In this document: piece after piece, positions 25,634 to 33,746 of the stretch
How positions within the stretch are numbered: the first letter of the stretch is position 1
Layout of the letters: each line of letters starts with the position of its first letter
Origin: Cytobacillus luteolus
GTDB lineage: Bacteria; Bacillota; Bacilli; Bacillales; Bacillaceae_L
Assembly: GCF_017873715.1 (NCBI RefSeq)
Contig: NZ_JAGGKM010000002.1
Span: 434,001-498,000 of the forward strand
Reading direction: 5' to 3'
Length of the DNA: 64,000 nucleotides
Translations under genes and position numbers: made by a program
Notes under the pieces: generated by a model
Databases searched by the model: none
Told to the model about the DNA's origin: nothing
What the model saw: only the letters and a program-made list of their open reading frames with translations

Positions 25634-26122
25634 ATGAATGCAGAACTTACTCAGAAATTTAATCAGATTGTAGAAAACTCAAGTGAAAAGGACCAAAAAG
25701 TCCTCGAATTATTTCTCGATGGTTTAGTTAGAAAACAGACAAAACAAAATGGATCTTATCTAGGTGGAATTCTTGGTTCCACTAGCCGTATTACAGAGGA
25801 TAAACAATTTGAGATGATCATTCCAAATACAGATCTTATTCAGAATTCTCTTGATATAGTCCACGGAGGTATTACTGCAACACTACTTGATTCAGCAATG
25901 GGCTCGTTAGTTCACTATCATTTACCTGAAGGACAAGCAGCAGTAACGTCTGAAATGAAAATAAACTATGTCGCACCTGGAAAAGGCTTAGAACTAAGGT
26001 GTATTGCAAATATTATTCATCAAGGGTCAAAGATTGTAGTAACTGAAGGCAAAGTGTTTCGTGATGATGGCAAACTAATTGCCCACGCCACAGGCAGCTT
26101 TTTCGTCATTACAAAAAGATAG
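25634..26122 (+). CDS. Hotdog-fold thioesterase, PaaI family
   Basis: A 162-residue hotdog-fold acyl-CoA thioesterase-like protein. The family signature is visible in IVHGGITATLLDSAMG (about residues 77-92), where the His-Gly-Gly stretch and the Asp form the active site, followed by TSEMKINYVAPG and the C-terminal GSFFVITKR. PaaI-type enzymes hydrolyse aryl- or fatty acyl-CoA; the substrate is not known. It runs opposite to the ylb genes, between ylbD and ylbC, with an AGAAGGA site before the ATG. Confidence 0.88.
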   Translation: MNAELTQKFNQIVENSSEKDQKVLELFLDGLVRKQTKQNGSYLGGILGSTSRITEDKQFEMIIPNTDLIQNSLDIVHGGITATLLDSAMGSLVHYHLPEGQAAVTSEMKINYVAPGKGLELRCIANIIHQGSKIVVTEGKVFRDDGKLIAHATGSFFVITKR

Positions 26123-26155
26123 TTATTTAAGGTCAATATAACCGGGGGAATTGGT

Positions 26156-26512
26156 ATGGTAGCAGCGGTTGTGATTCCGATTCTTTTCCTTTGCTTTTTC
26201 ATTATTACAAAAAGAGAGAGAAAAGATTTCACCTCTAAATGGCTTGCTGTTAATAATGTGGAAGAAGAGGCTATGCTTAGTGGTACAATTACAAATATTA
26301 CGAAAGAGAAACAGAGGTACTATTATAATAGATATATTTTCGTAACGGACCTTGTGATAAAAGAACAACATAAATATACAAAGGCAAGACATATCGTCCC
26401 TATAACTAATGAATTTACACCACCTACATTTACATATGGAACTAAAATACAGTGTATTGGTAAGTGGGAAAATGATATCTTTCGTTTTACAAAGTTTAAA
26501 GAACAAGAATAA
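26156..26512 (+). CDS. Unknown membrane-anchored protein
   Basis: 118 residues with one N-terminal membrane segment (MVAAVVIPILFLCFFII), a short basic stretch, then a soluble beta-rich domain (SGTITNITKEKQRYYYNRYIF, TKARHIVPIT, YGTKIQCIGKWEND) that resembles small OB- or NfeD-like domains, though I cannot assign it. GGGGGA lies seven bases before the ATG, 33 nt after the thioesterase stop, so it is probably co-transcribed. The opposite-strand ORF of similar length lacks a ribosome binding site and is rejected. Confidence 0.65.
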   Translation: MVAAVVIPILFLCFFIITKRERKDFTSKWLAVNNVEEEAMLSGTITNITKEKQRYYYNRYIFVTDLVIKEQHKYTKARHIVPITNEFTPPTFTYGTKIQCIGKWENDIFRFTKFKEQE

Positions 26513-26547
26513 AGAGAAGGCTCTCAACGGGCCTTCTCTTGTTTTTT
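26512..26547 (+). terminator. Terminator after the thioesterase operon
   Basis: AGAGAAGGC and GCCTTCTCT form a 9-bp stem followed by TGTTTTTT on the plus strand. Confidence 0.85.
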
Positions 26548-26569
26548 GGGCAATAGGTTAATTTCTAGG

Positions 26570-27628
26570 CTATTCCCACGTTTGTATAAAATTCTGTGTG
26601 TAGTATTTTTCAAAGACTCCTACACCCAGGTGTGTAAACTTTTCGTTTAGTAACGTTTCACGGTGTCCTTCACTATTTAACCAACCTTCTACAACAGCAA
26701 TGCCATCTACATACTTTGCTGCAATATTCTCACCAGCTAACTGATACAATACCTCACCTTTTGCCAATCGATCTGCTAGGCCTCCGTTTGTAGGAGAGTC
26801 ATGAGAAAAGAAATCATTATTTCTCATATCCTCACTATGTTTATAAGCAACAATAGATGTTTCCTCATGCCATTTTACAGGACCCAGGTTATGCCTGAAA
26901 CGCATCATATTTGTTATATCAAGTATTTGTGTTTCAATTCCTTTTTCAATGCTCTTCCACTCATCCTCTGATAAATCCTTTGCGGATAAAAGTTCTCCCC
27001 GATAAACAAGTTCATAAGGCCTTTGCATCACTAATACTTCGTTATCCATTAAACGAATACTTGAAAGCTTACCTGTAATCTTATCAAAGTAAAGCTGAAC
27101 AAAAATATCCCCAAATACTACTAGTGGTCTCTGTTGTCTTTCCTCTTCTGTTAATTCAAAACGATACGAATTTCCTTTTGCGGTTAACGATATGGTATTC
27201 TCGAAATCAAATTGCTCTTGAATCTCTCCCATTGTTTGGTTAATTGATAGTGGGTGAGCATTTATTTCATCACCTATACCATATACAGTAACTACTTTAT
27301 TATCTTTAATTCCAACTTGAATGTAGGCATTAGGATAGTGATTATAAATCCACCAATCATATTCGTATGCAGTTTGGTCTACTCTAGTGGGCTTCCCTAA
27401 CAATTCTTCAATCTCCTCTACCGCCTTTCCCATATATGTAAAAAGACCCTCTGTGGGCATTTTTCTTTTTGGGGATTCTTCGAGTACAGGAATTTCTACA
27501 CTAGTTTCTGTTGTTGTAGGGATACTACTAATTATTATAGGCTTTTTTTCTGTATTTGCTGTAATAACTATGAAAATACTAGTAAGGATTAATAGAATGA
27601 ATATAGTAAAACTTCTAAAATGTTTCAG
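26570..27628 (-). CDS. ylbC: Secreted CAP-domain protein YlbC, probable CTG start
   Basis: YlbC is a secreted or membrane-bound protein with a CAP-associated N-terminal domain and a C-terminal CAP/SCP domain (MMRFRHNLGPVKWH, SHDSPTNGG, AGENIAA, NSEGHRETLL). The first in-frame ATG (27460) would give 296 residues with no signal peptide. Reading upstream in frame gives 56 further codons without a stop, encoding a classic signal sequence (KHFRSFTIFILLILTSIF) and beginning at CTG 27628, six bases after GGGAGGG. The resulting 352 residues match the known family length of about 346. The CTG start is inferred. Confidence 0.82.
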   Translation of the reverse strand: MKHFRSFTIFILLILTSIFIVITANTEKKPIIISSIPTTTETSVEIPVLEESPKRKMPTEGLFTYMGKAVEEIEELLGKPTRVDQTAYEYDWWIYNHYPNAYIQVGIKDNKVVTVYGIGDEINAHPLSINQTMGEIQEQFDFENTISLTAKGNSYRFELTEEERQQRPLVVFGDIFVQLYFDKITGKLSSIRLMDNEVLVMQRPYELVYRGELLSAKDLSEDEWKSIEKGIETQILDITNMMRFRHNLGPVKWHEETSIVAYKHSEDMRNNDFFSHDSPTNGGLADRLAKGEVLYQLAGENIAAKYVDGIAVVEGWLNSEGHRETLLNEKFTHLGVGVFEKYYTQNFIQTWE

Positions 27629-27792
27629 GGGTATCCCTCCCTATCATGTTTTCTATCATTATATTTTTCATTACTAGATTTTATTCCTAAAAAAATAATT
27701 CCATTACGTTGAAAAATCCAAATTACCGATATATAAAATGTTCGCTGCAAAAAAATTCATAATAATAGTTCTCTTTTTTTATTGAACAATAA

Positions 27793-27827
27793 AACAAGGA
27801 CACTTATGATTCTTAAGTGTCCTTGTC
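27793..27827. terminator. Terminator after ylbB
   Basis: ACAAGGACACTTA and TAAGTGTCCTTGT form a long stem followed on the minus strand by TTTATTG, just after the ylbB stop. Confidence 0.8.
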
Positions 27828-27839
27828 CATTTTAACCAT

Positions 27840-28268
27840 TTAATGATGCATGTTTTCGTTTTCTGAAATTTCACTAAGTGCGTGTCCTGCTTTTTGGTCG
27901 GATAGCTTATTAGTTGCTAAATCCCCAAGTGAAACGATACCAACTAATTTATCATGCTCAACAACTGGTAAACGACGAATTTGATGTTTAGCCATTAATT
28001 GAGATGCTTCGTATACAGAAGTATCAGGTTTAATAGTAATCAACTCATCACTCATTACGTCCGTAACCTTTGTTGAGCCGGAATGCTTTTCTGCGTATCC
28101 TCTAACGACTAGGTCTCTGTCAGTTATCATTCCGATTAGTTTATCATTATCAACAATGGGAATTGCACCAACATCATTTTCTTTCATTTTTAAAGAAACC
28201 TCATAAACATTGTCTAGTGGAGTACAATACTCAACATCCGAAGTCATTATTTCACGAACAGATTGCAT
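27840..28268 (-). CDS. ylbB: CBS-domain protein YlbB
   Basis: A 142-residue protein made almost entirely of two CBS domains: MTSDVEYCTPLDNVYE to VRGYAEK, then MSDELITIKPDTSVYE to VSLGDLA. CBS pairs bind adenine nucleotides and often sense energy state; the partner of this stand-alone pair is unknown. The ATG at 28268 has GAGGAGG upstream, so the 17 extra residues of the longer frame are rejected. Its position after ctaG and before ylbC agrees with B. subtilis. Confidence 0.9.
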   Translation of the reverse strand: MQSVREIMTSDVEYCTPLDNVYEVSLKMKENDVGAIPIVDNDKLIGMITDRDLVVRGYAEKHSGSTKVTDVMSDELITIKPDTSVYEASQLMAKHQIRRLPVVEHDKLVGIVSLGDLATNKLSDQKAGHALSEISENENMHH

Positions 28269-28416
28269 AGTAGACCTCCTCAAATAGTAAATCACGCCTC
28301 TAACCATAAAGAAAGGCAATATTAGTTTGTTTCTCTAGCTCATGTCCTATTCAATTAAATAAAAATATGACATATTTAGCACATTTTCTAAGACGTATAC
28401 ATCTATAGATTGCATC

Positions 28417-28444
28417 TTGACGTTTTTCGTACTATTATTATACA
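28417..28444 (+). promoter_or_regulatory. Probable sigma-A promoter for the YugN-like gene
   Basis: TTGACG (28417-28422) and TATACA (28439-28444) are separated by 16 bp, about 40 bp before the start codon. Confidence 0.5.
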
Positions 28445-28483
28445 GAGAACATTTCTTTGTTGTATGTTTTAGGAGGGACTATT

Positions 28484-28843
28484 ATGAAATTCGAAAATAC
28501 TGGGATTGAAAACCAAACTGTAGAATTCTCTAGATTAACTTCATTAATGGAAGATTTAGGATTTGTACTAGCTGGTCAATGGGATTATGAGCGAGTTACA
28601 TATGATCGCAAATTTGAAACAAAAGATGGCGTTTTTTATTTGCGAGTTCAAGGTTTTGCTGTTGAAGGTGAAGTCGATCGTGGCCACGCAATTGTAAAAT
28701 TACTACCACCTTTATTAGGAAAACACTATTACCCACACGGTGTTGAGTATGGTGAAGGAGAAACCTTCCCTAAAGCGCTTGTAGATCAAAGCCAGAAGCT
28801 ACTAAGCCAAATCAAAGAAGGCATCGCAAAAATTAATCAGTAA
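28484..28843 (+). CDS. YugN-like family protein
   Basis: The 119-residue product is a soluble protein of the YugN-like family, with MKFENTGIENQTVEFSRLTSLM at the start and GQWDYERVTYDRKFE and VKLLPPLLGKHYYPHGVEY as family-typical segments. No function is established. The ATG at 28484 is seven bases after AGGAGGG; nine upstream in-frame codons are excluded. It may correspond to ylbA of B. subtilis by position, but here it is on the opposite strand to ylbB. Confidence 0.8.
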   Translation: MKFENTGIENQTVEFSRLTSLMEDLGFVLAGQWDYERVTYDRKFETKDGVFYLRVQGFAVEGEVDRGHAIVKLLPPLLGKHYYPHGVEYGEGETFPKALVDQSQKLLSQIKEGIAKINQ

Positions 28844-28850
28844 TAACCTA

Positions 28851-28886
28851 GGGGACAGATCACAAAACATCTGTTCCCTTTTCATA
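28851..28886 (+). terminator. Terminator after the YugN-like gene
   Basis: GGGGACAGAT and ATCTGTTCCC form a 10-bp stem (one G-U pair) followed by TTTTC on the plus strand, between convergent genes. Confidence 0.75.
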
Positions 28887-28892
28887 GCGTTT

Positions 28893-29243
28893 TTAAGATG
28901 CTTTAATGATTTGCTCAACTTTAATATTTATGTCCTTTACAACAACACCAGTCATTGCTTCAATTTCTTGGACAACCGACTCTTGAAGCTTTTTACATGT
29001 TTCAATTATATTATTCCCATAGTAAAGTGAGATTCTAATTTCAATTGAAACTCCATCCTCTGAATTTTCTATGGTAACACCTTTACGGGTATACTTTGAA
29101 CCTAAGACATTGAAGATCTCATTCTTTACTCCAGAGACAGTCTTAGCTACACCTTCCGTTTCATCTATTGTTAATAACGTAATTAATGCTAATACCTCTT
29201 CTGTAATGAGTAGCTTGCCATTTGAAAGTAATTTTTCGATCAA
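28893..29243 (-). CDS. Asp23/Gls24-family protein
   Basis: A 116-residue protein with the Asp23/Gls24 pattern: GKLLITEEVLALITLLTIDETEGVAK at the start and a terminal VQEIEAMTGVVVKDINIKVEQI. Members form envelope-stress-related or acyl-metabolism-linked assemblies in Firmicutes (for example YqhY, YloU); the function of this one is unknown. Of two in-frame TTG codons, 29243 is nine bases after AAGGAG whereas 29252 touches it, so 29243 is chosen. It is a single gene between two plus-strand genes. Confidence 0.78.
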   Translation of the reverse strand: MIEKLLSNGKLLITEEVLALITLLTIDETEGVAKTVSGVKNEIFNVLGSKYTRKGVTIENSEDGVSIEIRISLYYGNNIIETCKKLQESVVQEIEAMTGVVVKDINIKVEQIIKAS

Positions 29244-29431
29244 GTAAACCAACTCCTTCTTGTCTATTTTTTTGTTATTAAATCTTTATATAGTTTATGT
29301 TGATTGCCAGAAATGGGCACTTATCCCATCAACTTATTTTAAGCTTGAGTTTGATATTTTTTAGTTGGATTTATTGTAATTCTTTACTATAATTTTATAT
29401 AGCATTGTTTTTTTATGAAAGGAGTAACCTA

Positions 29432-30490
29432 TTGTCCAGTCTATTTACTAAGCGAACCATTTTGATTGTACTTTCTATTCTACTTATCATATTACTTGGA
29501 TATTGGATACTTCCTGTTTCCATACCTTTAATTATCGCTTTTGTTACTGCACTTCTTCTCGAACCCGCAGTAAAACTTTTTCAAAAACGTTTTAAGATAA
29601 AAAGAACTTTATCTGTAACCATCATTTTTATTATTTTCTTATTGTTAATGGCACTTGGAAGTTACTTCTTAATAACAAAGGTAATAGCAGAGGCTATTCA
29701 AATTATTGAAAATGCACCTATCTATATTTATGAAATAAACCGTGTTTTACTAGAGGTTGAGAAAAATCTGTATGATCGATCACAAGATCTTCCCCCGGAG
29801 TTTGTGGAAGTAATCACTAGGCAAGTTGAAGAAACTTTATACAATTTTCAAACGGGGCTTCTTGCATATGTAAATATTGAAAACTTAAAATCACTTTTAA
29901 CAGAAATACCAAGTTACTTAGTAAGTTTTATTGTTTACTTAATCGCATTATTCTTGTTAATGATAGAAATGCCAAACCTCAAGGAGAAACTATTTACTCT
30001 TTTTACAAGTCGAACAGTTGATAAAGTTAACTTTATGACTTCTAGACTTTCATATGTGTTTTTCGGTTTTATAAAAGCACAGTTTTTAGTAAGTATCATT
30101 ATTTTCATTACATCATTTATTGGCTTACTAGTTATTGCTCCAGATGTAGCGTTAATGATGGCATTTATTATTTGGATTATTGATGTTATTCCTATAATCG
30201 GCTCTATCGTAGTTATGGGCCCATGGGCACTATTTCATTTTATTACTGGAAATATTGTGTTGGGTACAGAGCTGGCAATATTAGGAGTTATCCTATTAGT
30301 TATTAGAAGAACAATTGAACCAAAGGTAATGGGAAGCCATATTGGGCTGTCTCCATTGTCTACCTTAATTGCAATGTACCTTGGATTAAAACTAATTGGT
30401 ATCCTTGGATTTATCATTGGCCCTATTTTATTAATTGCATTTAACTCAGCACGCGAAGCAGGAATAATAAAATTTAATTTTAAAATATAA
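29432..30490 (+). CDS. AI-2E family (PerM-type) membrane permease, YtvI-like
   Basis: A 352-residue integral membrane protein of the PF01594 family with paired N-terminal helices (ILIVLSILLIILLGYWILPVSI), a long central periplasmic-type region (about 95-150), and four to five C-terminal helices containing IWIIDVIPIIGSIVVMGPWAL, the family's conserved proline-rich segment, and VMGSHIGLSPLSTLIAMYLGL. Relatives export small molecules or exchange ions; YtvI is a sporulation membrane protein. The start is TTG 29432, seven bases after AAAGGAG. Confidence 0.85.
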   Translation: MSSLFTKRTILIVLSILLIILLGYWILPVSIPLIIAFVTALLLEPAVKLFQKRFKIKRTLSVTIIFIIFLLLMALGSYFLITKVIAEAIQIIENAPIYIYEINRVLLEVEKNLYDRSQDLPPEFVEVITRQVEETLYNFQTGLLAYVNIENLKSLLTEIPSYLVSFIVYLIALFLLMIEMPNLKEKLFTLFTSRTVDKVNFMTSRLSYVFFGFIKAQFLVSIIIFITSFIGLLVIAPDVALMMAFIIWIIDVIPIIGSIVVMGPWALFHFITGNIVLGTELAILGVILLVIRRTIEPKVMGSHIGLSPLSTLIAMYLGLKLIGILGFIIGPILLIAFNSAREAGIIKFNFKI

Positions 30491-30523
30491 GAGAGGTGGC
30501 GCGATACCCACCTCTCTTTTTTT
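30489..30523. terminator. Terminator after the permease gene
   Basis: AGAGAGGTGG and CCACCTCTCT form a perfect 10-bp stem followed by a T run on the plus strand; it overlaps the last codon of the convergent acetyltransferase gene. Confidence 0.88.
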
Positions 30524-31031
30524 AAATAGCTTTTCGGAGCTCCCATTTTAGAAATTTCCCATCTTTCCTAGTACATCTCATTCCTAATTTTTCAAATAAC
30601 TTAATGGATTCCATATTATGATCGCAGCATTCTGTAATAACCTTTTTTACATCTTTTTGAGTAATCATCCATTCGATTAATGCGTCCATACTTTCATAAG
30701 TTAAACTGCTATCTGCTAAGTCCTTAACCATAGAATAACTCAAATGAACCGTTCCATTTTCATCAGGCTTGCTATTAACATAAACATCCCCAATAATACT
30801 TTTTTCCGCATAATTAATGATTAACCAAAGTCCCCAACCGTATTCAGACTCATCATTTTCTAATTTCTCAATATAAATCGGGAGCATACCTGTCACACTT
30901 GGATAAGGCCATCCTTTAGGAATAATTATAGGAGACCTCTTTTCTAACTCTTTCCTATGGAAAACCAAGGATTTGGCAATATCTAGCGAACAAGGGACGA
31001 TAAGTAAACGATCTGTAAAAATTTCAATCAT
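30522..31031 (-). CDS. GNAT-family acetyltransferase (RimJ/RimL-like)
   Basis: The 169-residue protein begins FTDRLLIVPCSLDIAKSL, typical of the RimJ/RimL-like GNAT subgroup (acetyltransferase_3), with GYGLW-type strands (YGWGLWLIINYAEKSIIGDVYV), a helix around MDALIEWMITQKDVKKVI and the conserved ESIKLFEKLGM near the C-terminus. The usual acetyl-CoA loop is weak. The substrate is unknown. GGGGAGAG precedes the ATG. It is not part of the B. subtilis order here. Confidence 0.78.
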   Translation of the reverse strand: MIEIFTDRLLIVPCSLDIAKSLVFHRKELEKRSPIIIPKGWPYPSVTGMLPIYIEKLENDESEYGWGLWLIINYAEKSIIGDVYVNSKPDENGTVHLSYSMVKDLADSSLTYESMDALIEWMITQKDVKKVITECCDHNMESIKLFEKLGMRCTRKDGKFLKWELRKAI

Positions 31032-31146
31032 TATTCACATCTCTCCCCTTTCAAATATTGTTTAATCTACAAAATAGTGAACGAAAAAATAGCAATTAAG
31101 AGGTGGATGTTGATTTTCTCGAAGTAAAAATCAATTTTTTCTCAAT

Positions 31147-31185
31147 AAAAAAAGATGCTATAGAATAATTGTATTCCATAACACC
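31147..31185 (-). terminator. Terminator after ctaM
   Basis: On the minus strand a 14-bp stem with some G-U pairs (GGTGTTATGGAATA / TATTCTATAGCATC) and a 4-nt loop is followed by seven T residues. Confidence 0.78.
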
Positions 31186-31202
31186 TTATACATATTACAA
31201 TA

Positions 31203-31670
31203 TTAGAAACCTAGTATTGCTTTTATAACTGAGGTTGTTTCCCCACCTGAGTAGAAAACATATAGCAGCAAGTAAACTGCAACACCTGTAGTTGCTGTAA
31301 AGAACCAAATAATGCTTGTAATTGGCCCAAGTTTTCTATGTTTTGCAATGCGGTCTTTGAACCCTAAATATAATGTAGTAATCCCAAAAACAGCACCTGT
31401 GGTAGCTAATATAATATGAAAAATTAGAAATGAAGTATAGTAAATTTTCATATTATCAGGACCACCAAACGCAGTATTTCCGACAAAAATAGTTCTTGAT
31501 GCATAGATAATAAAGAAAATTAATGCAGCAACTGCTGCAAGTGTCATAACTTTGCGGTGAGCCTCTATATTTCTTTTAGTGACTAAATACCAACCTATCG
31601 CAACTAAAATTGCACTAATGACAATAAAAATTGTACTAATTGTAGGTAAAACCGGTATTGAATGGTTCAT
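31203..31670 (-). CDS. ctaM: DUF420 membrane protein, CtaM-type oxidase assembly factor
   Basis: The 155-residue DUF420 protein has four membrane segments (about 6-26, 42-60, 82-104, 122-144) with His at HRKV and LIFHIILA that could bind metal or heme. CtaM of Staphylococcus and its Bacillus relatives are needed for maturation of heme A-containing terminal oxidases. Its place directly after ctaG, next to the caa3 operon, supports this role. The ATG at 31670 is seven bases from GAGAGG. Confidence 0.85.
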   Translation of the reverse strand: MNHSIPVLPTISTIFIVISAILVAIGWYLVTKRNIEAHRKVMTLAAVAALIFFIIYASRTIFVGNTAFGGPDNMKIYYTSFLIFHIILATTGAVFGITTLYLGFKDRIAKHRKLGPITSIIWFFTATTGVAVYLLLYVFYSGGETTSVIKAILGF

Positions 31671-31722
31671 ATTCATTCCTCTCTCATTTCAAAAATAAAA
31701 TATCTAAACTGAGAATTTAGTA

Positions 31723-32622
31723 TTATTCAGTCGTTTGTGGATTCATTTGTAGGGCATCAATGTCATCCTGCTCTTGTTCCCTACGAACCCATTGGTAAAA
31801 TACATATCCTAAAATACTACCATATACAATTTCTTGAATAATTTTCATAATGACTCCACCTGTACGTTGATCCTCTAAAGGTGACATGAAGTTAAACATT
31901 TCAGGACCACCAAGGTCAAGGGTTGATAACATACTTGCTGGTACACAAAGTTGCAAAGCATTTACCCATGCTTGTGGATCTGTATACGTAGCATAAAGAG
32001 GTGTCTCAGCAAAAATGATAAGTGCACACGCCGGTGTTAATAAAATACCATCTGCAAATATATATCCAACCTTTTTAACGCCAGATAATGTCTCCCACTC
32101 TTCTAAAGGATTTACGAGTGGCCACCACATAATAAAGGCCGCTATGAAAAGTAAAGCCGTTGTCGCTGAATGCAGAACCATATCAGTTTTCACTACATCA
32201 AAAATTAATGGTATATGATAAAAAGAAAATACTCCATTAAACAAAATTAGTGCAATTAATGGCTTTGTGAAAAACTTCAACAATGGTTTAACAATCGGTA
32301 ACTCAACAATACTACGTAAAAGCCAAGATGGTATACCTAATATAACTAATGGAGGAATAGCCAAATATAATATTGCCATCTGTCCCATATGAGCACTAAA
32401 TATTAAATGACCTAAAAGATCTAATGGGCCACCTTTACAAATATATAAAAGGATCATGGCTGTTACAAACAGAAATTGTTGCTTTAATGTTGCAGGTTCA
32501 CTGTTCTTAAATCGACTCCTCATTGGACCAATTAACACAAAGTAAAGAACTGTTATAGCTAACACGGTTATGAAAAAATATGGACTCCACATCGCTTGAA
32601 ATCCGAATACACTTAAAGACAT
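31723..32622 (-). CDS. ctaG: Cytochrome c oxidase assembly factor CtaG (caa3 type)
   Basis: CtaG of the Bacillus caa3_CtaG family is needed for formation of active cytochrome caa3, probably in copper delivery to subunit I. The 299 residues form seven or more membrane helices, with conserved HLIFSAHMGQMAILYLAIPPL and a Met/His-rich pattern (FSAHMGQM, ETLSGVKK). A GAGGTGAAATT site precedes the ATG at 32622. It is separated from ctaF by a terminator and has its own likely promoter, so its expression may differ from that of the structural genes. Confidence 0.92.
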   Translation of the reverse strand: MSLSVFGFQAMWSPYFFITVLAITVLYFVLIGPMRSRFKNSEPATLKQQFLFVTAMILLYICKGGPLDLLGHLIFSAHMGQMAILYLAIPPLVILGIPSWLLRSIVELPIVKPLLKFFTKPLIALILFNGVFSFYHIPLIFDVVKTDMVLHSATTALLFIAAFIMWWPLVNPLEEWETLSGVKKVGYIFADGILLTPACALIIFAETPLYATYTDPQAWVNALQLCVPASMLSTLDLGGPEMFNFMSPLEDQRTGGVIMKIIQEIVYGSILGYVFYQWVRREQEQDDIDALQMNPQTTE

Positions 32623-32659
32623 AATTTCACCTCATTAAGTTGCAAATTGCGACAATTAC

Positions 32660-32689
32660 ATTATACATCAGTTTGTCTGTTATAAACAA
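32660..32689 (-). promoter_or_regulatory. Possible sigma-A promoter for ctaG
   Basis: On the minus strand TTGTTT (32689-32684) and TATAAT (32665-32660) are 18 bp apart, about 40 bp before the ctaG start and downstream of the ctaF terminator. Confidence 0.45.
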
Positions 32690-32745
32690 ATGAACGTTTT
32701 GGTAACATTTCTACACTACTAATAGTAAAAACTCTAGTTTATTGC

Positions 32746-32781
32746 AAAAAAGAAAATCGGCCATAAGCCGATTTTCTTTTA
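32746..32781. terminator. Terminator after ctaF
   Basis: AAAAGAAAATCGG and CCGATTTTCTTTT form a 13-bp stem with a 7-nt loop; the minus-strand side continues with T residues. It ends the ctaCDEF transcript. Confidence 0.85.
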
Positions 32782-32788
32782 CATTATA

Positions 32789-33121
32789 TTACCACCAAAT
32801 AATTGTCATAAAAGCAAGGACTGTGATAGCCGCTACTGTTACACCTGAGTATAAAAATAGAGCTGGCACTTCATGACCTTTATGAGACATATGCATGAAA
32901 TAATAAAGTTGAAAGATTAATTGTACGACAGCCAACAGAATGATAAAAGGAACAACATACCATCCTGTAAAATCAAGGCCTACAGCTAAAAATGCCATGA
33001 TTGTTAGAAATAACGTAATTATAAATGTAATTACTTGGTACTTCATATCTTCTGCATTTTTCTTCCTACGATATACCAAATCAACTTTAGGGTTACCTGA
33101 ATTTGATAAATTTGCCGCCAT
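32789..33121 (-). CDS. ctaF: Cytochrome caa3 oxidase subunit IV
   Basis: CtaF is the small fourth subunit of the caa3 oxidase. The 110 residues contain three membrane helices (about 31-48, 53-73, 85-108); the QLIFQLYYFMHMSHKGHE segment is characteristic of COX IV bacterial proteins. It starts four bases after ctaE and is the last gene of the ctaCDEF block. Confidence 0.94.
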   Translation of the reverse strand: MAANLSNSGNPKVDLVYRRKKNAEDMKYQVITFIITLFLTIMAFLAVGLDFTGWYVVPFIILLAVVQLIFQLYYFMHMSHKGHEVPALFLYSGVTVAAITVLAFMTIIWW

Positions 33122-33125
33122 CAGT

Positions 33126-33746
33126 TTATCCCACCATTCCCATTAAGTATACTACCGTGAAGATGAAGATCCATACAACATCGATAAAGTGCCAGTATAA
33201 ACTCGCAACATAGAACTTAGGTGCATTGTAAAGATCTAATCCACGTTTTGAATTACGAATCATTAATGCAGTGATCCAGCATAATCCAAAGGCAACGTGC
33301 GCACCGTGAGTTCCAACAAGTACATAAAATGCTGAACCGAATGCACTACTAGTAATTGTATGCTCTAAGTGCACATAATGATTAAATTCATAAATTTCCA
33401 GTCCTAAGAATAAAGCTCCTAGGAATACAGTTACACCAAGCCATAACTGCATTTTTCTAAAGTCAAAATTTTTCATATGATACATTGCGTAAACGCTTGT
33501 TAACGAACTAGTTAATAACAACATAGTTGCTATGAAAACTAGTGGAAGGTCAAAGATCTCTTGACCTGTTGGACCTCCATTAGTTTGATCCTTTAATGCA
33601 AGATATGTTGCGAATAAAGAAGCAAACAGGACAGTTTCTCCACCTAAAAATAACCAGAAACCTAAAAATTTATTTTTACCTTCAAGGGTTGCTTTTTCGG
33701 GAGAGTCAGGAAATGTTTCAGCTGTTAATTTCTCTTCAACGTGCAT
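33126..33746 (-). CDS. ctaE: Cytochrome caa3 oxidase subunit III
   Basis: Subunit III of the heme-copper oxidase, 206 residues with five membrane helices (the shorter, bacterial five-helix type). Conserved pieces include LGFWLFLGGETVLFASLFATYL with a Glu in the lipid-binding cavity, GTHGAHVAFGLCWI, and YWHFIDVVWIFIFTVVYL at the end. Its ATG overlaps the ctaD stop (TAATG), indicating coupling. Confidence 0.96.
   Translation of the reverse strand: MHVEEKLTAETFPDSPEKATLEGKNKFLGFWLFLGGETVLFASLFATYLALKDQTNGGPTGQEIFDLPLVFIATMLLLTSSLTSVYAMYHMKNFDFRKMQLWLGVTVFLGALFLGLEIYEFNHYVHLEHTITSSAFGSAFYVLVGTHGAHVAFGLCWITALMIRNSKRGLDLYNAPKFYVASLYWHFIDVVWIFIFTVVYLMGMVG

Noticed and set aside
26123-26527. 134-residue minus-strand ORF over the 118-residue gene
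   Set aside because: It is Phe/Cys-rich with no start signal; the plus-strand frame has GGGGGA before ATG and normal composition.
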